In this document: positions 34,011 to 42,833 of the stretch, one piece after another
How the letters are laid out: every line of letters starts with the position of its first letter
How positions within the stretch are numbered: the first letter of the stretch is position 1
Source of the DNA: Lentisphaerae bacterium GWF2_49_21
Lineage (GTDB): Bacteria; Verrucomicrobiota; Lentisphaeria; Victivallales; GWF2-50-93
Assembly: GCA_001804805.1 (NCBI GenBank)
Contig: MHBH01000039.1
Span: 62,001-126,000 of the forward strand
Direction of reading: 5' to 3'
DNA length: 64,000 bases
Notes under the pieces: generated by a model
Told to the model about the DNA's origin: nothing
The model's database searches: none
The model's input: the letters and a program-made list of their open reading frames with translations, nothing else
Translations under genes and position numbers: made by a program

Positions 34011-34993
34011 CGGACAAGGTGAAATTATGCATGATAGGGGCGGGCGGACATTCATCGAGGAACATATATCCGTGTTTTCCAGTACTGAAAAATGTGGAGG
34101 TTTCCGCAAACGCGGATCTGAACCTGGAACGTGCAAAGGACGTGGCGGTGAAAAACGGGATTCCGCGGAGCTATGGCGACTACCATGAGATGCTTGACAA
34201 GGAGAAGCCGGACGGTGTAGTCGTCTGTGTCGGTCCTGATTTCCATGCTAAATGCGCAATCGAGCTCATGAGGGCCGGTTTCCATGTATGCACTGAAAAA
34301 CCGCCGGCCGTAAGCCTGAAGCAATGCCTTGAGGTGGTAAATGTCCAGAAACAGACTGGGAAGATCTGCATGACCGCGTTCAAGAAAAGGTTTGCGCCTG
34401 CCGGAGTGAAATTGAAGCAGGTCGTCGAAAGCGCGGATTTCGGGAAAGCGTCCACGATATCAGTGTTCAGGACGCGCGACAACAAGGGGAAGAACCTTGA
34501 CGACTGCCTTAAATACATTTTGGACTCCGGAATCCACATGTTCGATCTTGTAGCCTGGCTCTTCGGGCCAGCGGTAAGCGTACAGGCGATCCGCAACGAG
34601 CCGACTTCAGTTGCTGTCCTTGCGAATTTCGCAAATGGCGCGGTCGGCACTATGCTGTTCCCGACAACTTTGAGCAACCAGCGGATATGGGAGGAGATAA
34701 CGGTGACGGGAAGCGGCGGAGTTTTTGCGCGCATGGAGAATTCCACTGAAATGATGGCATTCAAGAAGGAACAGCCGATCGCGGCATACAAGCCCGAATG
34801 GTGTTTTGCGTCATGCGATTCCTCGGCCGAGATGGGATTCATACCGGAACTTCAGGCATTTGTTGAGGCGGTCCGGAGCGGGAACAAGCCGGAATCATCA
34901 GTGGAGAGCGTTGTGCCCGGCATGGCGCTTCTCGAGGCGACAATGGAATCGCTCAGAAGCGGAAAAAACGTAAGCGTGGAGGGGTTGAAATGA
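34007..34993 (+). CDS. Gfo/Idh/MocA-family oxidoreductase (1)
   Basis: 328 residues, ATG overlapping the previous stop. The N-terminal Rossmann fold has GAGGHSSRNIYP, and the EKPPA motif with its catalytic-site Lys follows (HVCTEKPPAVSL). The C-terminal part carries the D-x-x-x-H-like SGIHMFDLVAWLFG. Members oxidise or reduce sugar hydroxyls with NAD(P). The GxGxHSxRNIYP form is shared with the protein at 39253, so those two are closer relatives of each other than of the oxidoreductase at 35751. Confidence 0.85.
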   Translation: MTDKVKLCMIGAGGHSSRNIYPCFPVLKNVEVSANADLNLERAKDVAVKNGIPRSYGDYHEMLDKEKPDGVVVCVGPDFHAKCAIELMRAGFHVCTEKPPAVSLKQCLEVVNVQKQTGKICMTAFKKRFAPAGVKLKQVVESADFGKASTISVFRTRDNKGKNLDDCLKYILDSGIHMFDLVAWLFGPAVSVQAIRNEPTSVAVLANFANGAVGTMLFPTTLSNQRIWEEITVTGSGGVFARMENSTEMMAFKKEQPIAAYKPEWCFASCDSSAEMGFIPELQAFVEAVRSGNKPESSVESVVPGMALLEATMESLRSGKNVSVEGLK

Positions 34994-35754
34994 AGATAGG
35001 GATATCAAGGTTTTCGAAGCCGGAAGAGATGCGTCTGGTGCTTGAAGCGGCCGCAAAATTCGGCTTCGAAGGAGTCCAGCTCAAGGAGAACCAGTACCGT
35101 TCACAGGGGCTTGATGTGGAATTTTTCAGGAAGTCGGCAGGGCAGTTTGCGAAGTTCGCAGCCGGAGGGCTCATCTCATATCCACCGGGCGATCTCAATA
35201 AATGGATTGAACATGTCAGTCCGGTAATTCCATTTGCCGCCGGGATCGGTGCGGGTCACATCTGCATCTGCTCGGGAGCTGTGAAGAAGGACGATACCGT
35301 GGACGACAAGCACCGCCTTGCCGGAAAAGTGCTGATGGAGCTTGGGAAGACAGCAACGAACCAAGGTGTAGAGATATCATTGCACAACCATACGGGAAGC
35401 ATCTGGGAGACGGAGGAGGATATTGCGAAGACCGCAGAATATCTTGACCCGGAATTTGCCGGGCTTACAGTCGATACAGGGCACTGTGCGAAATGCGGGA
35501 TAAAGGATATCCCCGCGATGATAAGACGATTCAGAAAGTATCTTGTAAATGTCCATCTGAAGGATGTTGACGCCAGCGGTAATTTCTGCGCGCTTGGTAC
35601 CGGCACCTTGGACTTGGGGCCTGTCATAAAGGTTCTTTCCGAGATCGGGTACGCCAAGTGGCTCATAGTTGATGAGGAATCCAAAAATGTACCGGTGGAA
35701 CTGGCATTTGACATCGCGAAAAAATATTTGCATAAGGAAGGAGCTTCTATATGA
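34990..35754 (+). CDS. Sugar phosphate isomerase/epimerase-type TIM barrel (2)
   Basis: 254 residues, coupled by ATGA on both sides. Metal ligands are well placed: LHNHTGSIWETEEDI, LTVDTGHCAKCG, NVHLKDVD and VDEESKN. This resembles the IolE/inosose dehydratase-like and sugar-epimerase branch. It differs clearly from barrel 1, so the two probably act on different intermediates. Confidence 0.85.
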   Translation: MKIGISRFSKPEEMRLVLEAAAKFGFEGVQLKENQYRSQGLDVEFFRKSAGQFAKFAAGGLISYPPGDLNKWIEHVSPVIPFAAGIGAGHICICSGAVKKDDTVDDKHRLAGKVLMELGKTATNQGVEISLHNHTGSIWETEEDIAKTAEYLDPEFAGLTVDTGHCAKCGIKDIPAMIRRFRKYLVNVHLKDVDASGNFCALGTGTLDLGPVIKVLSEIGYAKWLIVDEESKNVPVELAFDIAKKYLHKEGASI

Positions 35755-36728
35755 GTATCCAGAAAATTTGCATTGTCGGGGCGGGGAATCTTTCGACGAA
35801 GAGGATATATCCACTGATAGGGCAGGCGGGTGCGCAGCTTGTCGGGGTCTGCGACCTCGATGCCGAAAAGGCGAAGAAGAATGCAACGCTGTGGGGCGGG
35901 AATGTATATGCCGACATGGAAAAGATGCTCGATGCCGAGAAACCGGACGGCGTGATCATTTGCATTTCCGCGGACATGCATGCGAAGCTCGCACCGCTGG
36001 CAATGAAAAAGGGGATTCCTGTTTATACGGAGAAGCCGCCTGCGGAGACTTCCGCGGCTGCGCTCGAAGTTGCAAGAATATCAAAGAAGACCGGAGTCCT
36101 CTGCACCAACGCATTCAAGAAAAGGTACAACGTGGCGTATTCCCGGGCGAAGGACTGGCTCTCGAAGTTTCCTGAGACCGACCGCTACAGCATCTCAATC
36201 GACTACGCCTCCAGGCAGTATGAGAACAACAGCCTGAGACGGCTTTTCCTTTTTGATTTCACAATCCACATTATTGATCTGACGCAGTATCTGTTCGGGG
36301 ATGCGGCGAAAGTGTTTGCGTTTTCGAAAGGACCGGACGCATATGCCGTCAGCATCCAGTTTGCAAACGGGGCCGTCGGCTCGCTGAATTTGACTGACGG
36401 AAGATCTTTTGCAATTCCGACTGAAGAGGTGGAGCTTACGGTGAAGGGCGGAAATTTCATGACGATACACAATTCATCAGTATACAGGATTACGGAGAAC
36501 GAGAAGCCTGTGGAATGGCGCGAGCCGCCGACATTCACAAGCGCTGGAGACAGCGGAAATGATACGGGGCACCTTGCGGAACTCGCAGATTTCCTTGCGG
36601 CGATACGAGAGAAGCGCACGACGCGTTCCAATATTTATGAAAGCTACAAGAGCATGGTGCTTTATGAGGCGATAAAGAACTCCGCTGAGACAGGGAAGGT
36701 TGTCGAGATGAAATATGAAAGGATATAG
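35751..36728 (+). CDS. Gfo/Idh/MocA-family oxidoreductase (2)
   Basis: 325 residues, start overlapping the previous stop (ATGA). GAGNLSTKRIYP at the N-terminus and YTEKPPAETSA give the cofactor and catalytic signatures. FTIHIIDLTQYLFG is the downstream substrate-site segment. It is the last of four overlapping genes, so the four products are probably made together and act in one pathway. Confidence 0.85.
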   Translation: MSIQKICIVGAGNLSTKRIYPLIGQAGAQLVGVCDLDAEKAKKNATLWGGNVYADMEKMLDAEKPDGVIICISADMHAKLAPLAMKKGIPVYTEKPPAETSAAALEVARISKKTGVLCTNAFKKRYNVAYSRAKDWLSKFPETDRYSISIDYASRQYENNSLRRLFLFDFTIHIIDLTQYLFGDAAKVFAFSKGPDAYAVSIQFANGAVGSLNLTDGRSFAIPTEEVELTVKGGNFMTIHNSSVYRITENEKPVEWREPPTFTSAGDSGNDTGHLAELADFLAAIREKRTTRSNIYESYKSMVLYEAIKNSAETGKVVEMKYERI

Positions 36729-36746
36729 AAGGGAAGAATAATAAAG

Positions 36747-36816
36747 TTGACAGGATAACTGGATTAACATGATGAATTGAATTCAATAAATCCTGAAAAT
36801 CCTGTAATCCTGTCAA
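36747..36816. repeat. TTGACAGGAT inverted repeat
   Basis: TTGACAGGAT (36747-36756) is perfectly complementary to ATCCTGTCAA (36807-36816). The right side has three direct copies of ATCCTG. A related half-copy begins near 37990 (TTGACAGGATAACATGATT). Confidence 0.7.
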
Positions 36817-36860
36817 AAAATAATTCTGACGTTCTAAATAATTGGAGCTAAGAAAAATTT

Positions 36861-38006
36861 ATGAATGGCCGGGAACGCTTCAGGGCGATAATGGAATATA
36901 GGGATTTCGACAGGCTTCCTGTCTGGTATTTCGGAACCTGGGTGGAGACAAAGGCACGTTGGGAACAGGAGGGCTTGCAAGGGATTGCGAAGCTAGGCGG
37001 CTCAGGAGGACCACAGCTGCCTGAGATGGATCCTGACTGGGAGACTAACGGTTCCATCGGCGGACAGATCTGGAACAACCAGGGACTGATGAACAAGTCA
37101 CCTGTTGCGCCGGGGAAAAGCGTCGTGGTTGAGGAGACTGTGGAATACAGGATCAGCAGGAGTTCCTTAGGTGGACTGGTGAAACACAGCAAGCTTGGCA
37201 GTTCGATACCCGAACATCTCGAATACGATCTCAAACCGACGCGCGAGGACTGGGAGAGGTTCAAGTCATATCTGGATCCGGACGATCCGGGACGCTGGAT
37301 AGAAGGATGGGAAAAGAAGATTGAGTTTCTGAATGCCAGAAAACATGCGACCTGTTTCAATGCTGGAGGGCTCTTCGGTTATCTCCGCGAATGGATGGGT
37401 GTGGAGAACTTCTCGTGCCTTCCGTATGATGATCCCGGGCTTTACGGCGAAATGATATCCTACATGGCGGATTATTTTCTCAAATTGAACGCAAGGTTTC
37501 TGGACAAGGTGCAGTTCGATTTCGGATACTTCCACGAGGACTGCTGCTTCAATACCGGACCTTTCATTTCGCCTGATATCTACCGTCAGTTCTACGACCG
37601 GCACTACAGGAGGATGATAAATGCCTTCCATGACATGGGGGTGCCGTTCCTCCTTCTTGATTCAGATGGAAAACTTGACGACCTGATTCCCTGCTGGCTT
37701 GATTCTGGCTTCGACATTATTTTCCCGATAGAGGTTGGTACATGGAAGGCGAATCCGGTAGAACTCCGAAAAAAACATGGCAAGCGGCTTCGTATGATGG
37801 GTGGGGTGAACAAGCATGTCATTCCAATGGGCGAGGCCGCGATCCGCGCCGAACTCGAGCCGTTGAGACCGCTCGTGAAAGAAGGTGGATATATCCCGTT
37901 CCCGGATCATCGGATTCCACCGGATTGCTCGCTGGAACAGTTCAGGATATATCTGAAGGTGTTCAAGGAAGTGTTTGGAATAAACTCAATTGACAGGATA
38001 ACATGA
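36861..38006 (+). CDS. Uroporphyrinogen decarboxylase-family protein (1)
   Basis: 381 residues of the URO-D/MtaA/CmuA superfamily. Visible marks are RERFRAIMEYRDFDRLPVWYF at the start, FGYFHEDCCFNTGPFISPDIYRQF in the middle, and GGYIPFPDHRIPPDCSLEQF at the end. The heme enzyme HemE is about 350 residues with a different N-terminus, and this context is sugar catabolism, so HemE is unlikely. Members of this branch include corrinoid-dependent methyl transferases, and many are uncharacterised. No corrinoid protein gene is nearby. Confidence 0.82.
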   Translation: MNGRERFRAIMEYRDFDRLPVWYFGTWVETKARWEQEGLQGIAKLGGSGGPQLPEMDPDWETNGSIGGQIWNNQGLMNKSPVAPGKSVVVEETVEYRISRSSLGGLVKHSKLGSSIPEHLEYDLKPTREDWERFKSYLDPDDPGRWIEGWEKKIEFLNARKHATCFNAGGLFGYLREWMGVENFSCLPYDDPGLYGEMISYMADYFLKLNARFLDKVQFDFGYFHEDCCFNTGPFISPDIYRQFYDRHYRRMINAFHDMGVPFLLLDSDGKLDDLIPCWLDSGFDIIFPIEVGTWKANPVELRKKHGKRLRMMGGVNKHVIPMGEAAIRAELEPLRPLVKEGGYIPFPDHRIPPDCSLEQFRIYLKVFKEVFGINSIDRIT

Positions 38007-38076
38007 TTTACAGGATGAAACATTATGTTAATCAGTATTCTTCTGATTTCTTGAACAAGATAATTAGGGAAGGCAC

Positions 38077-39072
38077 ATGAACACACGTGAAAGATTCAAG
38101 GCGGTAATGAATTTCCAGCCGGTCGACAGGCTGCCGGCGATGGAATGGATATGCTGGTGGGACAAGACAATTGAACGCTGGCGTTCTGAAGGGCTGCCTT
38201 CGGGATTAAGTAGGGAGGACACCCTTCGGCATTTCGGTTTGGAAGTGCATGAACGGATGTGGCTTTCCCCGCGCTTCCAGATCAGCCGTCAGCAGGACAA
38301 GGCAAGGAGTGCAGGAATCATTGAAACGGAAGCCGATTACGAAAGGATGGTCTTGCCATGCTGTTCAAAGCCTGTAGTTGATCTTGAAAAGGTGAAGCGC
38401 ATTGCGGAGAAGCAGAAGCGTGGAGAGGTGATTTTCGATCTGACTCTGGATGGATTCTTCTGGTATCCCCGTGAAATTTTCGGCGTTGAACGGCATCTGT
38501 TCGCATTTTTCGACCAGCCGGAACTGATGCGCCGCATGAACGAGGATCTCTGCCGATATCATCTCTCATGCCTGGAGCAGGTGCTTGAAATAACAGTTCC
38601 GGACGTTTTGCAGTTTGCCGAAGACCTGTCGTACAACAACGGGCCGATGCTCAGCAAGGAACAATTCGATGAGTTTGTCACACCATACTACAGGAGGATC
38701 ATTCCGAGGATCAAGGACGCGGGTGCGATTCCACTGGTTGACACTGACGGCAACATGACCGAGATAATTCCATGGTTCCAGGAGGCGGGAATAGAAGGCT
38801 GTTCGCCGCTGGAGCGCATGGCGGGAGTTGATGTGGTGGGGATACGGAAGCGTTTCCCGGAATGGAAGATGATCGGAGGATTCGACAAGACAATCATGCA
38901 TCTGGGGGAGGCTGCGATACGAAAGGAATTCGAACGCCTGCTTCCGGCGATAGTCTCCGGTGGATACATACCGACGACCGACCACCAGACGCCGCCGGAC
39001 GTAAGTCTTGAAACATACGGGACCTACGTCGGAATACTAAAGGAATACTGTGGGAAGTTGGCGGGTATGTGA
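38077..39072 (+). CDS. Uroporphyrinogen decarboxylase-family protein (2)
   Basis: 331 residues, preceded by AGGGAAGG before the ATG. Shares the family marks RERFKAVMNFQPVDRLP, FAEDLSYNNGPMLSKEQFDEF and GGYIPTTDHQTPPDVSLETY with the preceding gene but is shorter and divergent. Two paralogues in tandem suggest two related substrates or a heteromeric enzyme. Confidence 0.82.
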   Translation: MNTRERFKAVMNFQPVDRLPAMEWICWWDKTIERWRSEGLPSGLSREDTLRHFGLEVHERMWLSPRFQISRQQDKARSAGIIETEADYERMVLPCCSKPVVDLEKVKRIAEKQKRGEVIFDLTLDGFFWYPREIFGVERHLFAFFDQPELMRRMNEDLCRYHLSCLEQVLEITVPDVLQFAEDLSYNNGPMLSKEQFDEFVTPYYRRIIPRIKDAGAIPLVDTDGNMTEIIPWFQEAGIEGCSPLERMAGVDVVGIRKRFPEWKMIGGFDKTIMHLGEAAIRKEFERLLPAIVSGGYIPTTDHQTPPDVSLETYGTYVGILKEYCGKLAGM

Positions 39073-39091
39073 AGTAGCAATTCGGAATTCG

Positions 39092-39119
39092 TTAGTCAAG
39101 TCCGCAAGGGCTGTTCTTG
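39092..39119. repeat. AAGTCCGCAAGGGCTGTTCT-type repeat (copy 1)
   Basis: A near-identical copy occurs at 44442-44468, and the 20-30 bases upstream of each copy are also similar. Directly followed by the GGTAGGG-family repeat. Confidence 0.65.
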
Positions 39120-39120
39120 A

Positions 39121-39220
39121 GGTAGGGACGGGCTTTAGCCTGTCCCATGAATTCAAGAATGGTACACCCTTCCGCCGTCGCAAAGAAGCTATGGCGGACA
39201 CGGAAAGGGCGTACCTACCG
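39121..39220. repeat. GGTAGGG-family repeat enclosing a CTTCG/CTACGG-like repeat
   Basis: GGTAGG at 39121 and CCTACC near 39213 bracket a strong hairpin (GGGACGGGC ... GCCTGTCCC) and a second palindrome, CCGCC ... GGCGG (39171-39200). Same branched design as at 32699 and 44273. Confidence 0.65.
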
Positions 39221-39252
39221 AACACATGTCTTGTAAAATGAAAGGATTTAAT

Positions 39253-40344
39253 ATGAAAATTGATTTTCATGGGAAGTTGTCGGATGTGAAGACGATACGG
39301 GCGGGATTCATCGGGTGCGGATCGCATTCGTTCAGGAACATATATCCGGTGTTCCAATTCGTGCCGGTGGAACTTGCCGCCGTATGCGATCTCTCAATGG
39401 AGAAGGCAGAGGCCTACAAGAAGCAGTTCGGGGCAGGGAAGGCTTATTCCGATTACAGGGAAATGCTGAAGAAAGAAAAGCTCGATGCTGTCTTCATTGT
39501 TACGGGGTATGATGCGAAGGGACGTCCGCTGTATCCTAAGATCGCCTGTGACTGCATGGAAGCAGGATGCCATGTCTGGATGGAAAAGCCGCCGGCTGCA
39601 TCTTGCGCTGAAATCGAGAAGATGAAGAAGGTTTCCAAGAAGACTGGGAAGAATGTTTTGGTCGGTTTGAAGAAGATGTTCTTCCCATCGACGCGCAAGG
39701 CGAAGGAACTGATGTCCACAGGAGATTTCGGGAAGGCCAGCCTTCTTACGATCCAGTATCCGCAGTACGTTCCGACGGTGGACGAGTTCAAGGCATGGGA
39801 GAAGGGGACTGACAGGAAGGCCGTGAGCTTCCTTGACCACCTGTGTCATCCGGCTTCCTTGCTGGTCTATCTGTTCGGGATGCCGTCGACGCTTTATTAT
39901 CAGAGGAGCTTCAGTGGCTCTGGAATTGCGGTGTTCGGGTATGAAGATGGGAAGACGGCATCGATCACGTTTACCCATGGCGCCTCGATTAACTGTGGGA
40001 TGGAACGGACGTTGATAGTCTCTGACAAGTCTCATCATATAGTGGTCGACAACAACATCCGTGTGCTCTATCACCGGAATCCTCCGCTGGGATACGGCGA
40101 CAACCCGGATTATTTCAAGGGTACACCGGAGCAGACATCAAGCGTCTGGGAGCCTGAGTTCTCTCTTGGTCAGCTCTACAACAAGGGCATTTTTCTTCTT
40201 GGTTACTATGACGAGGTGAATGAGTTTGCAAAGTCGGTGTTGGAAGACAGGAGGAATAATGCTGGGACCCTTGACGACGCCTGGAATGTTACGCGCATCT
40301 TCGAAGCATTCAAGGAAGGCCCGGGGAAGGTCATAAAGTTGTAA
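39253..40344 (+). CDS. Gfo/Idh/MocA-family oxidoreductase (3)
   Basis: 363 residues from the ATG at 39253, preceded by AAAGGA; an upstream in-frame ATG at 39226 lies inside repeat-flanking DNA. Rossmann motif GCGSHSFRNIYP and MEKPPAASC are present. The C-terminal domain is longer than in the two upstream paralogues and contains VSFLDHLCHPASLLVYLFG. It is separated from the operon by repeats and could be transcribed independently. Confidence 0.85.
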   Translation: MKIDFHGKLSDVKTIRAGFIGCGSHSFRNIYPVFQFVPVELAAVCDLSMEKAEAYKKQFGAGKAYSDYREMLKKEKLDAVFIVTGYDAKGRPLYPKIACDCMEAGCHVWMEKPPAASCAEIEKMKKVSKKTGKNVLVGLKKMFFPSTRKAKELMSTGDFGKASLLTIQYPQYVPTVDEFKAWEKGTDRKAVSFLDHLCHPASLLVYLFGMPSTLYYQRSFSGSGIAVFGYEDGKTASITFTHGASINCGMERTLIVSDKSHHIVVDNNIRVLYHRNPPLGYGDNPDYFKGTPEQTSSVWEPEFSLGQLYNKGIFLLGYYDEVNEFAKSVLEDRRNNAGTLDDAWNVTRIFEAFKEGPGKVIKL

Positions 40345-40420
40345 CGGATTTGAATATCCAATATCCAACAAGGAATTTCCAATTTCCAAGTTAGAGGATC
40401 CAGTATTATTAGCGGATACA

Positions 40421-40449
40421 TTGTAATATCCCCTATGGCATGATATACT
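40421..40449 (+). promoter_or_regulatory. Promoter with extended -10 for the DEAD-box helicase gene
   Basis: -35 TTGTAA (40421-40426), a 17-base spacer, and TATACT (40444-40449) preceded by TGA, an extended -10. It predicts a leader of about 140 bases, containing a small hairpin AAACC-ATTAAC-GGTTT (40541-40556). Long structured leaders are typical of cold-induced RNA helicase genes. Confidence 0.5.
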
Positions 40450-40594
40450 CTTGGGACATGCAGATTATTTTACTGTCAGTAGATGACTGGGTGGCTTGCC
40501 GTTAAACGAATGGCCTTGTTGCACCTGATATGCCTCACCGAAACCATTAACGGTTTTCTGTCAGCTTAAGTGGACTAATCCTCAGGAGATTACT

Positions 40595-42442
40595 ATGAAT
40601 AAATTTGAAGAATTCGGACTTTCACCGGAGCTGATGAAGGGAGTGGTGGAACTGGGGTTCATTACGCCGACACCAGTGCAGGCGAAGGTCATTCCGATGC
40701 TTATAAAAGGTGCGCGCGATGTTGTTGCGCTGGCCCAGACCGGTACTGGCAAGACTGCGGCCTTCGGGCTGCCGCTGCTCCAGCTTACAGACGCCAAGAA
40801 TCCGGCCACACAGGCGCTGGTGCTTTGTCCGACCCGCGAACTGTGCATGCAGATCTCAAAGGATCTCGCCGATTACGGCCGATTCGCGCCACATCTGAAG
40901 ATTCTCGCAGTATATGGCGGTTCTTCCATACGCGATCAGCTGCATTCTCTGCACCGCGGTGTCCACATCATCGTCGCGACTCCCGGACGCATGAAGGATC
41001 TGCTGAACCGCGGAGGTGCGAACTTCGCAGCAATCCAGCGTGTCGTCCTCGACGAGGCAGATGAAATGCTGAACATGGGTTTCCAGGAGGAGCTGGAAAG
41101 CATCCTGAAGGAAGTCCCAGACTCTGCACGCACTCTGCTTTTTTCCGCGACGATGCCGAAACAGGTCGCTTCGATCGCACGGCAATACATGAACGATCCG
41201 GAAGAGATCATCATCGGACAGCGCAACGCAATCGCGGAAAATGTCACGCACGAATGCTATACGGTGCATGCCCATGACCGTTATCCTGCCTTGAAGCGCA
41301 TCATCGACTGCCTTCCTGTCTTCTACGGAATAATCTTCTGCCGCACTCGTCTCGAGACGCAGGAGGTCGCAAGCCAGTTGATGGCTGACGGCTACAGTTC
41401 CGACGCCCTGCATGGCGACATGACACAGGATCAGCGTGACCGCGTCATGAATAATTTCCGCAAAGGCAACTTCAAGATCCTTGTCGCGACCGACGTCGCA
41501 GCCCGCGGTCTCGATGTAGATGATTTGACACATATCATCAACTACGATCTGCCCGGCGATCCCGATGTCTACACGCACCGCAGCGGACGTACCGGGCGTG
41601 CCGGCAAGACAGGTATTTCCATCGTCCTGGTTCACATGCGCGAGGCCTACAAGCTCCGCACCATTGAGAGGATCATAAACAAGAAGTTCGAGCATAAGAA
41701 GGTTCCGACCGGCAGACAGGTCTGCGAAGCCAGATTGCTGGTGATGCTCGAAAAAATAAAAAAGATCGATATAAACGAAACTGTGAAAATCGGACTGTAT
41801 CTGCCGAAGATAAATGAAATCCTCGCGGACATTCCGCGCGACGAGCTCATCAAACGGTTCATCCTGAGCGAATTCAGCACCTTCCTCGATTATTATAAGG
41901 ATGCCCCCGACTTGAATGTAAATGTCGGACACGATCAGCGTGACGACAGGCATGGCCGGCGTGACCGCCATGACCGCGGTGGACAGCGTGAAGGAGATCG
42001 TGGGCGGCACAGGTTTTCGCTCGACGCTTCCGCAGGGCCGATGTACAAGCTGAAAATCAACGTTGGAAGGGCCAACGGCGTTACCGTGCCTGCGCTGATC
42101 GGCTTGGTTAACCGCGCCACACATGGTCCGATGATTAAGCTCGGGCGCATCAGCCTGATGGATCAGTTCAGCGTCTTCGAAATAGCCGGTGGCGGCGAAC
42201 ATGATCTGATGCGGAATCTCAGCAAGATGAATTTCAAGGACCGTCAGCTGAACTGCGTATCGGATACAGGCGGTTCACGCGGAACAGGTCACTCCGGAGC
42301 TGGTTCGCACGATACTCCCCCCCGCCATCACGAGAAACGCGAGAATCATGCACATCATGAAAAACATGGACACCATGAAAAGCACGGGCACGCAGAGCAC
42401 TTCAAGAAGAAGAAATTATTCCATGAGTTAATTAAGAATTGA
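40595..42442 (+). CDS. DEAD-box ATP-dependent RNA helicase with DbpA-type RNA-binding domain
   Basis: 615 residues. All core motifs are visible: AQTGTGKT (I), PTREL (Ia), TPGR (Ib), DEAD (II), SAT (III), ARGLDVDDLTHIINYDLP (V) and HRSGRTGRAG (VI). A linker rich in Arg/Asp/His follows (about 445-480), then a DbpA-like RNA-binding domain (MYKLKINVGRANGVTVPALIGLVNR). The C-terminus is a long His/Glu/Lys-rich tail with repeated H-H-E-K-H units. This is the DeaD/CsdA type of helicase used in ribosome assembly and cold adaptation. The His-rich tail could bind metal, though charge repeats are also common in such tails. Read alone, a deaD assignment is likely but not certain. Confidence 0.9.
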   Translation: MNKFEEFGLSPELMKGVVELGFITPTPVQAKVIPMLIKGARDVVALAQTGTGKTAAFGLPLLQLTDAKNPATQALVLCPTRELCMQISKDLADYGRFAPHLKILAVYGGSSIRDQLHSLHRGVHIIVATPGRMKDLLNRGGANFAAIQRVVLDEADEMLNMGFQEELESILKEVPDSARTLLFSATMPKQVASIARQYMNDPEEIIIGQRNAIAENVTHECYTVHAHDRYPALKRIIDCLPVFYGIIFCRTRLETQEVASQLMADGYSSDALHGDMTQDQRDRVMNNFRKGNFKILVATDVAARGLDVDDLTHIINYDLPGDPDVYTHRSGRTGRAGKTGISIVLVHMREAYKLRTIERIINKKFEHKKVPTGRQVCEARLLVMLEKIKKIDINETVKIGLYLPKINEILADIPRDELIKRFILSEFSTFLDYYKDAPDLNVNVGHDQRDDRHGRRDRHDRGGQREGDRGRHRFSLDASAGPMYKLKINVGRANGVTVPALIGLVNRATHGPMIKLGRISLMDQFSVFEIAGGGEHDLMRNLSKMNFKDRQLNCVSDTGGSRGTGHSGAGSHDTPPRHHEKRENHAHHEKHGHHEKHGHAEHFKKKKLFHELIKN

Positions 42443-42473
42443 TTGTCCTGGTTTTTGATGAGTGAAACGAATC

Positions 42474-42609
42474 TTTGGAGTGCGGCACCCCTGTGCCGCT
42501 TTAGATTCCGCTGGAAGCGGGATTAATAGTTGCCCTCTCGCCATCTCGGGAAAACCAAGTCATATCAAATCCACTAAAACAAAGCGGCACAGGGGTGCCG
42601 CAGTCCAAA
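42474..42609. repeat. Large inverted repeat, AGTGCGGCA family
   Basis: Arms of 29 bases (42474-42502 and 42581-42609) match at 28 positions as inverted copies; each arm is itself partly palindromic (GCGGCACC ... GGTGCCGC-like). The 78-base interior carries a smaller hairpin (TTCCGCT ... AGCGGGA). A relative with the same outer motif lies at 48288-48427. Confidence 0.85.
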
Positions 42610-42660
42610 GTCAGGCCAAAGCGCCTGACAAGGCCGAGAACCGGTTCAAATTAAGATAAG

Positions 42661-42683
42661 ACAAACTAAAGTTTGTACTCCAA
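42661..42683. repeat. ACAAACTAAAG repeat (copy 1)
   Basis: The 23-base string beginning ACAAACTAAAGTTTGT is repeated exactly at 60521-60543. Its first 16 bases are a near-perfect palindrome. Confidence 0.75.
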
Positions 42684-42833
42684 AAAGAGAGTTTCTTGAA
42701 AGTTGGAGTCCAAGCTTCAGCTTGTGTATTTCCATTACAATCTTTTGCCATAGTAGCCTCATTATTCGGCAACTGGGGTTTTAAATTGAGGATTTACCGC
42801 CTATTTTACTATAAAATCAGGAGTCATGGCGTA

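Larger units (their letters stand above)
42443..42833. other. Repeat-filled gap before the DUF58 gene
   Basis: 391 bases without a gene. It holds the large 29-base-arm inverted repeat (42474-42609), the ACAAACTAAAG repeat at 42661-42683, and a GGAGTCCAAGCTTCAGCTTG palindrome near 42706-42725. Confidence 0.6.

Noticed and set aside
36861-38006. hemE
   Set aside because: Only the superfamily matches; the N-terminus, context and tandem paralogue point away from heme synthesis.
40856-42202. 448-residue minus-strand frame under the helicase gene
   Set aside because: Antisense shadow of a protein with all DEAD-box motifs.
42474-42609. Insertion sequence ends
   Set aside because: The arms enclose only 78 bases with no transposase and resemble the other palindromic repeats rather than IS termini.
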